Below, in pieces: positions 11,704-23,725 of a DNA stretch of 64,000 bases. The notes beneath the pieces are model-generated. The model did no database searches and had not been told where the DNA came from. It worked only from the letters and a program-made list of their open reading frames with translations. Origin of the DNA: Hygrocybe punicea. Its lineage: Eukaryota > Basidiomycota > Agaricomycetes > Agaricales > Hygrophoraceae. The stretch covers positions 620,001 through 684,000 of the forward strand of contig OY744463.1 of assembly GCA_963556145.1 (NCBI GenBank). Direction: 5' to 3'. The first letter of the stretch is position 1. Every line of letters begins with the position of its first letter. The position numbers and the translations under genes were made by a program.

Positions 11704-12972
11704 CTACTTAGGTGGGCAATCAGGTGCCTGGTGTGAGGTGGAATGGCACTTGGAGCAATGGTGGATGTAATTACACTTGCTCACAGAGTTCGGGCACTTG
11801 TTGTCATTCCAGCGGCAGCATGCGTCCCAGTGGCGAGTTTGCAGGGTGATTCCAGTGGCATGGCAAGGTTCAAGGTGTTGATCCTGAGAGTGGATCCAGT
11901 GGAGTTGTAAATCTGCAAATTTGTGTGCATTGGTAAGGAGGAGATCCTGGCGTTGTGTGATGTGGATGCCTTTGTTGAGGGTGATGACATGATGGTGCTG
12001 GTCTGCCAGAAGGGCCACAAACAGGCTGGAAATATAATGCCTGAAGCGGCAGAGTTCAAGTTCTTGTTGCGGGAAGACAAAGACAGTGGCCTCAATGGTA
12101 GGCTCCCAAGTGGTGATCCATTTGCCGTGGGAGGTGACAGTTTTGGCAGGGGATGAAGGTCCAAGTGAGATTTCAAAGGATCCAACTTGTTCCTCGCATG
12201 AGCTCCTGGTGGAAATGGTGAAGAGTCTGGAAAGGATGTGGTAAAGGTTGATGGCATGTCCAGAGACAAGATTGGTCCACTCAGATTGAGGGAACTGGGG
12301 ACAGGAAGCAGAGTTAAGTATTGACATGATGGTAAGCTTGATATCTCACAAGAAGTTGTTGAGAAGGGTATGCGTTTCATGTAAGGATGGACGCAGGACC
12401 AATGGATGGAGAGATTCCTGGACAACCCACAGGAAAAGAGCAATATTGACTTGCTGTTTTGCAGGAGCAGGGTGGTCGTCAGCATCGTCGAGGGACTTGC
12501 TGGCTCCATGTTTAGGTGGTCAAGTAATGACAGGGTCATCTTCTCCCCTGCTTTTCCTGAGTTCCATATCCTGCTCTCCTTCACCATAATCGGTGTCAAT
12601 AAGGCAGTTGAGTGCATTTGAACAGTCAGATCTGCCTCTCTGTATGTTATCAAAGCTGTCAAGCATCCAGCAATGAGCCCTGAAAGCCTGGTGATTAACA
12701 GTATCATCCTCGTTGATGGATCCAAAGGGAATGCCTGATGTGAGTTCCAGGATCATGGTGTGTTTGTCGATCCGGCCTGCACAGTAATCCTCGGTGAGTT
12801 TGACACACGTGTCCCTAACTGTTGGATCAAAGGTGGTTTCTAAGTCAAAGGACGTTGTGTTACATTTTTCAACTCCGCAACTCTGGTTCAACTCTGGTAC
12901 CTGCCATGATGATTCCACATTACCACACCTTCCTTTTTCGTTCCCCTTTGCCTTTTGTCTTCTTTTGGACAT
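11704..12972 (-). pseudogene. DIRS-type gag-like protein remnant
   Basis: Two minus-strand frames, 12972-12520 and 12327-11704, look like successive exons or frame-broken parts of one protein. It starts MSKRRQKAKGNEKG (basic) and ends in a Cys/His-rich tail, CNYIHHCSKCHSTSHQAPDC, a zinc-knuckle-like C-x4-H-C-x2-C arrangement. The same order (gag-like protein with Cys/His tail, then RT/RNase H) occurs in basidiomycete DIRS-like elements, and the RT remnant follows immediately. The tyrosine recombinase expected in a full element is not seen. Exon limits are not resolved. Confidence 0.5.
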
Positions 12973-14119
12973 CGTTGTTTATTCTTGTTCTTGTTTTCTT
13001 TTTATCCATTCTTCTAGAACAATCCAGACCAACCATGGACACATCCCCATGTGAACCTTGCTGCACCCAAATAGTCACCTTGACAATGGACGTCACTTCC
13101 ATTGCCTTTGCTGTATGACATACTGTCTTCCCAAACCGACTCACAATGGCTATCCTCACCAAACAGTTCATAACAGTGATGATCATTGGTGCCATAGTGA
13201 TCACCTTCCTGATTGGTTTCTACATCATCATGATTTGCCTCTGGAAAAGGCAACCTTCCTTCATTGATGAAACCGACATCCACTTTGACAGTATACCAAC
13301 ACGTAATTGACAATTGCCATACCTGGATATTTGGTTTCCACTTTCATATCCTACCATTATCCTTCCTGACGATCCAACAACATTCCTCACCTGCATGCAT
13401 GCCCTGAACAATCCTCAATCACAAGACATTTCACTGTTCCCTCCAATCCGACCATCGCCGAAGTACACACCTTCATACTTCAACCACAGACCATACAATT
13501 TCCCAAAACAGTGAACCAACTCTTATTGTGTATTGTTCACACGTCATCGCTTCAATGCAGTACCCGACGACTTGTTCCCACAGCTTGTCACCTGTGCCAT
13601 GACTTGAAACCTGGACCCACATTCATTTATCCTTTTCCATCTGTAACCTTGATACCTCCCACACTCGTTTACAACAATACCCTTTCTTGGAAGAATACCA
13701 ACATCAGGTGGACCTCATTGTTCCACACACAGAACAAGACATCACCCCTCAATATGTCATCATTGACACCGATGCTTTCAATGGTCTTTTATATAGATTT
13801 CCTCAAAAATAATGTTTTGTTTTCAGGTAACACATTTCTAACACATTTCAAGGCTAATAGAAATTTCTATTATGTACACATAAAACAATAGCGACCAAAT
13901 ACCTCATTGGTGTGGATAAGTGGCCTTCTGGAATCGTTTACACCACTGCACGTTAGTGTTTTCCCATTCCTGTCTTATTCCGTCTCAGTGACTTGAGGCA
14001 GGGTTGGAACCAAGGGGGTGTCCGAACGCGAATCCAACCTCGAGCTCGTCCTGGTGGAACATCCCTCGTCACGGAGAGGGAGGGAGACGATGTAGTGTAT
14101 GTGCTTGAGTCATGCGAGT
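12973..14119. other. Decayed sequence, one short coding-like trace
   Basis: No intact gene. A plus-strand frame near 13640-13811 reads as plausible protein (YPFLEEYQHQVDLIVPHTEQ, then VIIDTDAFNGLLYRFPQK and a stop) but lies among stops. It may be the last exon of a degenerate element. Family unknown. Confidence 0.35.
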
Positions 14120-14786
14120 TTAGTCAAATTTACTGTGCTCAATCTTGTATCTCATGAAATACTGCATGGATTGAGATGGCTATAGAGTGAAAGTTGTACT
14201 ATTTTCTAATGGCTATCAGCTCCTGTAAGTACATTTGGACAATATGTAGTGGATGATGAGTGGTGGATGAAATAAGAGGTAAAGTAGTATTTTTTGACAC
14301 CCAATATGATATTGTAAAATTATGGCATCAAAAGAGCTCTGATGAACAAGATTGTAGGGAGAAAATTGTTCAGTTTTTCAAGGGCTAGGAGCTCATATAC
14401 CATATTTTTCTTCATTTTTTTTTTTGATCCCATCATTATGATTTTTGTAATATTTCAATCACAAATGTAATATTGACTCAAAGGACAAAAATGAAGAAAA
14501 ATATGGTATATGAGCTCCTAGCCCTTGAAAAACTGAACAATTTTCTCCCTACAATCTTGTTCATCAGAGCTCTTTTGATGCCATAATTTTACAATATCAT
14601 ATTGGGTGTCAAAAAATACTACTTTACCTCTTATTTCATCCACCACTCATCATCCACTACATATTGTCCAAATGTACTTACAGGAGCTGATAGCCATTAG
14701 AAAATAGTACAACTTTCACTCTATAGCCATCTCAATCCATGCAGTATTTCATGAGATACAAGATTGAGCACAGTAAATTTGACTAA
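14120..14786. mobile_element. Perfect long palindrome, ~300-bp identical arms
   Basis: Bases 14120-14420 are, by direct reading, the exact reverse complement of 14486-14786, with a loop of about 65 bp containing a T-run. Outer ends are TTAGTCAAATTT / AAATTTGACTAA. No protein is encoded and no clear target duplication is seen. Exact arm identity implies a very recent origin or ongoing gene conversion between arms. The form fits a foldback MITE or an inverted duplication. Confidence 0.85.
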
Positions 14787-15104
14787 GTCTATGTTTTTCA
14801 ATTGATTCAAAAAATTCCCAGAAGTGTCAAGATACCTGCAAACAGCTGTAATTGCAAGAAAACCAAAAAACTAAGGTCTACAAGGGATCAGAAGGAACAA
14901 GAGTAAAAGATAAAGAAAAGAACATACTTGAAAAGGCTGGTAGTGGAAAAGTCTCCTCCAGAGTAAATAAGGAAAAAGATGTGAAACTGTGATGTGGGAA
15001 ATGGGGTGGAAACCCTGGGGTGAAACTCGAGGAAAGGAGAGGCACAAGGGCTCTCAATCATGGGGGGCGAGTGCAGTCCATATGAGTCTTACAATAAAGT
15101 AAAC

Positions 15105-15162
15105 TTTATTGCTGTTTTCAAAATGCATGACATTTTTTGAACAAATAAATCTTTCAAAGAAC
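15105..15162 (+). repeat. 58-bp inverted repeat, left
   Basis: It is identical to the reverse complement of 21375-21432. It starts TTTATTGCTGTTTTC and ends CTTTCAAAGAAC. Similarity stops at both borders. Confidence 0.85.
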
Positions 15163-17068
15163 AAAGGACCATAATTGTGGGAAATTTTCTATATATGGTA
15201 GCAATGGTAAGTGTTTACTCAAGTCAATGTCAGACAATGAAGAGGAGATCAAGGAGGGCTGTACATGTTCAGCAATTGTTTTATTGACATTGTACACAGG
15301 GGGCTACAGTAACCACAATGATGGGAAAGGGTTCACTGATATGCAGCGCACGTCCCTAAGCACAGAAATGTTCTATTGGACCTATTCTAGCCTCGACATG
15401 CTGCAATTCATTGTGAAACATCCCGATTTATGTGTATCTCCATTGCGATGTGACTGCGATATGCGCGCGATACGGGCGATACTTTGACATTATGGCGATT
15501 TTCTTCGGAGCGCTTCGGCCCCCTTCGGAAACATATTTCGAGCCTCTCCGACATCATCCACACTTATACCATTCACCCTATTCCATTCCGATTCCGTTCC
15601 GGTTCCAGGGAAGTCTTTATGCGACATGTTTCACTTATTTCAAACATTATAGCTCCTATCCTCTAGATATTTTGGAAATTGCTTCGCATGGTGCTATACC
15701 CTTCATTTCAGTTCCATTTCATCCCTATTGCACCATAGTTCCGTCGCACACCATCTATTTGTCTTGCCTTCTTCACCCTTTATTGTCCTAACAACCAACT
15801 TCGCATAAATACCCCCTATAGTTTACATACTAGAGAGACGTCTTGTATACCCCCGATTCCAGCCTATCATATCACCTCTTTACTGCGCCGTCCATGCGAT
15901 AGCTCCGCTGTACTCTATTAAACTTTGCGTTCCTTCTATAAAGTGCTAGATATACGCCGAAAACATCGCCGACTGTTTCGCACACGCCGCACACATCGCA
16001 CACATCGCACACATCGGAAACATCATTGCCACTATCCAGAGCACCTCTGAGTATTTTTACTAACCTTTTGGATTGAGATTGAACCCCTCAGAATTCGTAC
16101 AGCACTGTGGTAGAGTTGGTATTTGATTCCGTTCACATTACTGCAGTGCACCCTTTCATCGCATTCACTGTCCAGTTCACAGTTCTACCATATATAGAAA
16201 CTTTCCCACGATTATGGTCCTTTGTTCCCAGCCAGATTCCCATGACCGGTGACCCCCAGTCACACCTCCCTTTCACGCTTGGGTCACCGTCCGTCTTGGG
16301 GGCGGTCACCATGCCCTTTGCTGGTGGGTCACAACCGTTCTCGCTCACCAGGTCACCAGCCATTGCTGTCGGCCCCTTGGACACCGCTCTCTCATGGTAG
16401 TGCACCCTGGTAGCGCGCCCCTGTGCCCATCAATCCACTTTCTCCTCCTCCCACGACTTCTCTCTCTCGCCCTCTCTTGCCCCTAAATGCCCGACTTCTC
16501 CCACCCCATTCTCTTGCATGCATGACACCCCATGGCAGCCTTTACAGTAATAGTTGATTCTATCGAATGGTCAGAACTTTTTTGTAACTATGTGTGATTC
16601 TGAGCTTATAGAAGTGAGGAAGGGGTGAGAGGTGTCTGATGTGCCGTGGTGCATGGGGCATCGTGCGTGCGAGGGGAGGAAGGTCAGGGGGCATTTGTGT
16701 GAGAGAAGTCAGGAGGAGAACATGGGCAGAAAGTTGGGAGGGGAACGTGGACAGTGGACACTACCACATGAGGGCAGCATTGGCATCCTGGCAAGCAGGA
16801 GAGAAAGAGGAGAATACAATACTTTTTTTCAAGGAGAATACAATACTTTTTTCATCACCATATGGAATTGCTAAATACTCAGCAACTATGAAACACACTT
16901 GCCCCGCTTGGGCTTTTTTCTTCCCCCAATTGTCGGTGCACACTTTTTTTTGCTGGTGGAGCTTGAGTTTGAAGGAAGCTGGGTTGGCGACAACTCTTGT
17001 GCTGGCAGACTCAGTAGTGAAGGTAAAGCCAGATCAGGTTGTCCCTACGATGATGAGAGATTCAGATG
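15163..17068. other. Non-coding, motif-rich stretch
   Basis: No gene is recognised. 15430-15560 is rich in GCGAT-type repeats. 16240-16360 carries four GGTSACC motifs. 16800-16850 has a duplicated GGAGAATACAATACTTTTTT unit. It may be the subterminal part of the element bounded by the 58-bp repeats. Confidence 0.4.
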
Positions 17069-20000
17069 TCATACTTGTGAGAGGATGGAGCAGTTGCTAC
17101 TTACAGATGCAGTCATGGAGGCCTGGAGCACTCTTGATATCCGCAATGATTTGAGATGCCTTGAGAGTGCATTCATACTGATTGGAGGCTTTCCCGAGGG
17201 TCCTCGCATGGCTTCCAGTTGCTGCATGACGATGTGATGAGGTACAACCTGCAATTGCATCTCGGCATCAATCCATTCTGGAATCTCTCGAAATCTCTCG
17301 AACCACTTTCAGGCCTTTGAATATTGGTGACAAGCCTGATCCCAGAGACAACAGCCAACATACCTGGGGTCCCTTTCGCCACTCTGAACCAAACTGCTGC
17401 TCCACTTTGTGCAGTGGTGGTTTCACTCCCGAGAGCTTGCCAGCCTTATCATAGGCAGCCTCACCTGCATTCCAGCACTCCCATATTGAGCCCAGATCCA
17501 TCTTGTCAAAGCTAGCATGAGAAGGCTTGTAGACATCATAGAGATACTGTGGTTGTTTTATAAGTAAAAATACATCAGGCCACCGAATGCCCATCTGCCC
17601 AAGAATCGGTGGCCAGAGTGCATTTGTGGTGCCTGGTTGACAACTATTAGAGCTCCGTTGAATGCGGCATCACACACTACACCAACCTTCCATGTAAAAT
17701 GCTTTAAGAGGAGGTAAAACTAGGTCCACAGGTGTTCGGGTCTGAGGAATGTCAACATGAGGTGAGGGTGGGCAGGTGAAGCGATGAAGGGAGTTGTTGT
17801 CTGTAGAATATATACCCGTGTCTTCCATATTATGTGTGGTAGGCTCAAAGGGCCTCTCTGCTGACATGGATGAGGCTGTAGTTGCTTGTTCATCAGTTGG
17901 CAATATATTTGCCATCGGTACCATTGCATGTGCCGTTGCATTGACCAGAAAAGGATTTTCATTCTCATCAAGGGTTGCCGACATCGTAGTGGCAGTTGCT
18001 GTTAGCAAGCACTAAGTGACATGAAGAACAAACAAAGAAGCAATGACCCACAGCGGCGGGCATAGATCTCATTGCTATAGCCCTTTGATGGGGACAGGAC
18101 AGCAGTCCGCCGTTGTACCATGCTGATAAGCTGCTTCAACTGACTGTATTGCGCTCTGAGCAGGCTCCTAACTTCTTCCAAGGAGAGTTGAAGCGCCTCA
18201 TTCTGTATGTGAGCAAGGTCAATTGGACTGCCAGCGTTTGCCTGCAGAACGCAGAGTTCTGCAGGAAATGTTGTCCTCATCCACTCTTGCACCCCAGCGT
18301 GACAAAGTGCAGGCAGCTGGAACAGGGCAGAGTTTGGCCGCACCTGGTAGAGAGCTGCGGCACACTGAAACAAGGAAGGGGGGGTTAGCAGAAGGTTTGC
18401 ATCAACGAGGTGGGCTCTGACCTGAAAAAGATATGGCTGAAGGTCAATGAGCATCTGCCAGTAGTTTGATGCACCGGAGAGATTCCTTTTCCCTGTGAAA
18501 ACAAACATGTGCTCACCTACAGCCAAGGTGATAAGATGCCGACTCACCATCAATCAATTCCAGTACCCCTTCGGCCATCAGATAAAGCCACTGGAGAAAT
18601 TGATTGGGCACTCTGGTATGACACCAGAGTGGGTCATAACTTTCATGCAATTTATAGCCATGGGTCGCAAGGATGGCCTGCAATTGAGTGTGTCAATAGT
18701 AATATGCATCTGAGCGGCGCAAACATACTGCCTTGGGCAATGCAGGTGCATATGTGTCAAGGTACGTCCCTTGACTCCAGCCCAACTTTGCTGTCTCGTT
18801 CTTATCAACCCTACATGGACAGTAAGCAGTGGCTAGCTCACATTTACACATGACAGACCCAAGCCGTTCCTGCAAATAACCCAGGATATTCCGTGGGAAG
18901 TGAACTTTGATATTCGACTGAAAACCAGCCCTCTTGTATGCTTGACAATAGAGATTGTACAAATTGGACTCGTTGTATGGCCTGATTGGGGATGATCCAA
19001 ACAAGACACAGACCTGCGATAATCCGTTACAACACAGCTCAAAAAATGTGGAGAGACATACCTGCCGCCATGATTTGTTGAGAGACCAGTCAATTGATAT
19101 TTTCTCCATCAATCTGTACACATTGTGAAGCCAGTGGTGATAGAATGCCATAGCCCCCAATGGGCATTTCTTGGCATCAAGGTGCGCTATGAATGTGGTG
19201 TAGACTGGGTTGATGACCTGGCAGCATATTGAGTTGGAGCCAGGAGATGATGAAAGCATACCGACAGTCTTCAAACCTCATTTGCCAGCCTTCTCTTCAC
19301 CTTGCATTCCAAGCACGCCATAGATCGATGTCTCCTTGTTTGGATGCAAGAAGGTGTATGGCTGAAGCTCGCAGAGTTTCAGCACCCGAAAGTCATCTCC
19401 GCGATTTCCACTGGCATTCTGGCATGTCCAAGCAAGGTGGCCATTTATGACCATGTGTACTGCAGCAGATGCACATAAGCAGCACCAACTGCAAAAGAAA
19501 GGTGATCACACACATTCCAAATGGTCCAGAAAGCTGTAGCCGATCTCTTGAAGCTGCTCATTCAAAACTCTGTCCAGGAAAGTATTGGCTACAATGTCAG
19601 GAGCGTCCTCCCCCTCGATGAGCCCACTAGAACACAAAAGGATTGTTAGTATCCACAGGTGGGCAGGTGCATTGACACAAACATACCCCCGAGCATGCTG
19701 GAGCGCCTCATCCATGCGTGTTTTTACTTCATCGTAAACATAGATGGTTGTGGCTGGGCACTTGATAGCCAGTGAAGGGTCTTGGGTGTGTTGAACCTTG
19801 CAGATGCGAAGGACTCCAAAAAACATCTTCTTGATCTGTGACTACATGTGTGTGTGAACAATTTAAGCGGAGAGCATGAGACATCAATCAAAGCTTGGAT
19901 GCTCACCGCCCCAATGAATGTGCCAGGTATGTCATGGCCCTGGCGATTTTTCTTCGGCCACTCCGCAGACCATTTGATGAACAGTAACAGTGAATGTTTG

Positions 20001-20512
20001 TCGACAATCTGGTCATGGATTTCTTTCTTCTCAATAGCTTTATCGCAGAACATCTGTGAAAGAGAAGATGTGGGCCGTCAGTGAACAGTGACAAAGGTGG
20101 AAAATTAGGCTCACCTGCCAGAATCGCACAACGCTCTTTTGAGCATTGCGCCCACCGGCACGGCAGTTGCCTTCAGTCTGCTGCACAGCATCGGTGCGTG
20201 TCCTTGCCTGAAACCGGGAAAATTGTTCTGTATGTGCATTTAGAATCTCACAGGCGACTTGAGTGCCAGGCCATGCGCACCATCATCATCATTAGATTCT
20301 TCATCATCACTGTCAAGGCCATCAAGGCCATCCTCATCATATTCGAGCAGCTCAGCTGCATTTCCACCTGCAACGTCGAATTCAGCACAAAGTGCCTCTT
20401 CGTCATCCTCAGAGCCTGGCTCTGCGTTATCATGATTGGTGGGCATCGTTTCTGCAGCGCTTGCATGAGGATTTGGGATCTTTTCTGCTGATGCCATGCT
20501 GCCAGCTTGCAT
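17069..20512 (-). pseudogene. Ndc10/Crypton-type tyrosine recombinase, decayed
   Basis: A multi-exon minus-strand gene starting at the ATG at 20512. Clear in-frame exons are 20512-20252, 20207-20115, 20053-19907, 19841-19687 and 19626-19510. The N-terminus is acidic (runs of D/E). Further on are RGDDFRVLKL (about 19400), KVHFPRNILGYLQERLG (about 18900) and TYLDTYAPALPK (about 18750), which carry the Arg, H-x-x-R and Tyr expected of tyrosine recombinases. NLSGASNYW and LQANAGSPIDL follow (18.0-18.5 kb), then RFREIPEWID near the C-terminus (about 17270). These match the Ndc10-domain proteins found in Agaricomycete genomes, which derive from Crypton elements. Damage: a TGA at 19280-19278 where Arg (CGA) fits, and a frame break with lost residues near 19450. 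It is therefore probably inactive. Confidence 0.65.
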
Positions 20513-21374
20513 TCACCTCCTTGGGGCCAACAAACCCCCATCTTCAGTTGAGCTGACGGCAATGGGCCGCACATTTGACCTCAAGGCCAAAGGGCTACTC
20601 TCCAGGCTGGAAATAGGCATGTCTGTGCCAGACGATGTGCGTCAGCACTTGCGCAGCACCACAGGGCCACTGCATATCGAATCCGCACCACATCCCATTA
20701 ACAGGCACCAGCGCTTCCGTGGCAATCAGCTCAAAATCATGCAGGACAGTATGGGGCTATCTGGAAACCTGGTGACAGATGTGAGTGGATGAGAAAACTT
20801 CAGCAGATATTGGGATACTTACCTGTGCTTGAACAAGGCCTGCCTCAAGAGGTCCAGGGTCCACCGCTGAGCCAATGGGACCCCACGCTCGAGACAAATT
20901 GCCTGGAGTTTCCTCTTTTCCGAGATACCTTGCCTGTGTGACGAGGTCAGTGAAATTGGGAGCTGATATGGCCAGACCGAACTTACAATTCAGTCCAGTA
21001 GGAGGTCGTGAAGCCCTTGGGTGTGCTGATTTCAGATCCTGGTGGTGCCTGTTGCGTTGAAGCTGGTGATTGTGACAGGGGGTCCAGTTGGAGTAAAATG
21101 GGGTTGATGGGGATTTCGTGGGGGATCACAGTCGTTTGGGGGAGGGCCATGGCGATTAGGGTGATATGGGGTACATTACATTATATGGTATATAAAGTAG
21201 GGGCCACCGTGGACGAAGGTGGAAGGGTGTGGCAGCTGTGGCAGCCAGACGCGGTGAGCATTTGAGGAGGGCACCCCAGCAGTCACCAACCGCTGTGACT
21301 TGAGGGCGAGACACAAGCGCTGGGTCACCAGCCGGCTGTGACCGCCCGTGGCTGGACTCCCTTGGTGTCTCCAC
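20513..21374. other. Upstream region of the recombinase gene
   Basis: A plus-strand frame (20496-20792) is open for 98 codons and ends near a possible donor site, but I recognise no family. The part from 21260 carries GTCACC-type motifs just inside the right inverted repeat. Confidence 0.35.
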
Positions 21375-21432
21375 GTTCTTTGAAAGATTTATTTGTTCAA
21401 AAAATGTCATGCATTTTGAAAACAGCAATAAA
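21375..21432 (-). repeat. 58-bp inverted repeat, right
   Basis: It is the exact reverse complement of 15105-15162. Flanking sequence on both sides differs from the left copy. Confidence 0.85.
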
Positions 21433-22276
21433 TTCAGGTAAATGTCAAAACACCTTTTGCCAACATCACACTGCTATTTCCCATTTGGCAGTACTGTCCT
21501 GAGAAGTTTTGTTCACAGCTTTCAAACAGTGAACACACTTCAGATTTCCTCCAAACCTTGTGTTGCTCAATTCCAAGGCTTAAATATGTTTGGGTGTCTC
21601 ATTGACCAGTTGAAGACTGTACATAATTAGCAGTACAGGAGCTAATATATCTATGGATCAGAAATTACAAGCCATATATAAGATCACCAAGTGTTTTAGA
21701 ACTCAAAAATGCTCTCATGACCTCTTATTCTAGTCATTTGACCACGTGTTCTTCAAAGATATACATCATACTCACCATAGCAACGACGCCTTCCACTGCC
21801 TGGTCATCGAAGATTACTGGACAGAAATATCATTTGGGTTTAGAGACCACGGGCAACACGGCAGCGACGAAAATAGACCCATCATTATTTACCATCACCA
21901 CCCTCAGCAACAGTAAAATCATATGCCACACCAGGAAATGCGTCCTCACTGCAACGGCCATTCCTCTTCCAACCAATATCATCTCCATTGTTTCCATTGC
22001 GCTCAACACAGCCTGTAGCGTTAGTCTCTGGTTATATTTTTGTTGTTTGTGAAATGCGACGGCATCCTCAGTGGGTTTCAGGTATGAATCCATATGGGCC
22101 TTCCTGACTTGCCATCCATTGGCGTAAGATTATCAGTAACATGTATATATTTCTCCACGCCGTACGTACGTACTAAGTCCGAGTAGCTGTATGGGATCCT
22201 CCTGTATTGCGGAACAGTAACATTAGTAAATAGGCCAATGGAATACAGAGGGTACTGACACATTACCTCCGTCTCG
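21433..22276. other. Intergenic, no gene supported
   Basis: A minus-strand frame at 22093-21830 (87 codons, Met- and Val-rich) is the only candidate and has no recognisable domain. This stretch is also the 3' side of the secreted-protein gene. Confidence 0.35.
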
Positions 22277-23725
22277 TTAATGGTTAAATAAGCTCGACAG
22301 ATCGTCATACGGGACCGATCCATAACCAAACCAGCTCGATCCACCGTCAAAAGAAATTGACCCATCAAACGAGCCCGATCCACCATAACCTGATCCATCA
22401 TGAGACGAGCCCGATCCATCATAAGACGAGCTCGATCCGCCGTCAACTGAACTCGACCCATCGTTGACTGAGCCCGAACCGAAGTCAATGGTAGTAGAAC
22501 CGTCGATTGGGGGTAAGTTATTGACACTCGAGTCGGATGAGTTTGGATCGACGACATTCGGGTCCGCACCATTTGGGACTTGGCCGTTCGCCCCGAGAAC
22601 AGAGGCATTCGGGTCTACACCATCTGTTGCAGTGGCAGCGGGGCTGCTGTCTGTTGCTGTCGCGCTGTTGTCGGTTGATTGACTGCCAGTGGTGTCTGTT
22701 GCACCAGCAGCGCCAGCGGTGTCGGTCGCCGTCGCACTAGTGTCTGTTGATTGACTGCCAGTGGTGTCTGTTGCACCAGCAGCGCCAGCGGTGTCGGTCG
22801 CCGTCGCACTAGTGTCTGTTGATTGACTGTCAGTGGTGTCTGTTGCTGCAGCAGCGCCCGCGGTGCCCATCGCCGTCGCGCTAGTGTCTGTTGATTGACT
22901 GCCAGTGGTGTCTGTTGCTGCTGCAGCGCCAGCGGTGGCGGTCACCGTCGCGCTAGTGTCGGTTGATTGACCGCAAGTGAGGTCTGTTGCTGCAGCAGCG
23001 TCAGTGGTGTCTGTCGCGGACGCGCCGGTGGTGTCTGTCGCAGCAGCAGCGCCAGTGGTGTCCGTCGCAGTGCTGCAAGTGGCGTCTGTCGCCGTCGCGC
23101 CAGTGGTGTCTGTCGCAGCAGCAGCGTCAGTGGTGTCCGTCGCCGTCGCGCTAGTGTCGGTTGATTGACTTCCACTAGCGTCTGTGGCAGAAGCAGCGCT
23201 ACTGTCCATGCAAGTGCCGGTTGATTGACTGCCAGCGGCAGCGGTATCTGTTGCATTAGCAGCCGCTGCAGAATCTGTGGCCACGGCGGAAGTGTTTGTA
23301 GCAACAGCAACCGTTGATGAGTTTGCAGTACCAGCCCCACTTGTGCTGTTGCAATTGGCACTAAGAGACTGCCCGAGGGCAACAGCGTTTGTGAGCAAGG
23401 ACGTGGCGTTAGCAATTCCCTGAGACACTTGGGGGTCGGTTCTGAATATTTCCCGGGATATCAATGTTAACGTAGACAACGTGTGTTGCGTTCGCTTACG
23501 AGTTAATCGCGGTGAGGTTGGCAAGGGCTTGGGTTAGATCTGAGACTAGATCCTGTGGGATATTTGCAACGACCGAACGTCTCTGACCAAGGGTCCGCAA
23601 GGGTGCTGTAGTAATGTTGAAACTCGAACATTGAATTGACAAATAAACAAAATATACTTACCACTGCACGATGTGGAGATGCACGCGGCGATAGTAATAG
23701 CTAAAAGGGAAGTAAACCGAGCCAT
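22277..23725 (-). CDS. Secreted Thr/Ala/Asp-rich tandem-repeat protein
   Basis: Three exons read from the minus strand, 23725-23662, 23605-23500 and 23441-22277, giving 444 residues with phases that fit exactly. The first exon encodes a signal peptide (MARFTSLLAITIAACISTSC). Residues from about 55 read INSTDPQVSQGIANATSLL and carry several NxT/S sites. The middle is a tandem array of T/A/D units built around ATDTTGSQSTDTSATATDT-like blocks of about 20-40 residues. The C-terminal part is rich in Gly, Ser and Asp and ends SLFNH with no obvious GPI signal. Such proteins are usually extracellular and heavily O-glycosylated, but no specific function is recognised. DNA repeats create long open frames on the other strand too; the spliced signal peptide supports this strand. 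Confidence 0.75.

Larger units (their letters stand above)
15105..21432 (-). mobile_element. Candidate 6.3-kb element bounded by 58-bp inverted repeats
   Basis: Identical 58-bp sequences lie in inverted orientation at 15105-15162 and 21375-21432. Between them is a decayed gene for an Ndc10/Crypton-type tyrosine recombinase (17069-20512, minus). A cluster of GGTCACC/GGTGACC motifs lies inside the left end (16248-16357), and related GTCACC/TGTGACC motifs lie inside the right end (about 21280-21345). This could be a DNA transposon. Alternatively the repeats could be two copies of a small element that happen to flank the gene. No target duplication is evident. Confidence 0.45.

Noticed and set aside
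22078..22608. A 176-codon frame with MDRARLMMD repeats
   Set aside because: It is the shifted frame of the Gly/Ser/Asp repeat in the secreted-protein gene.
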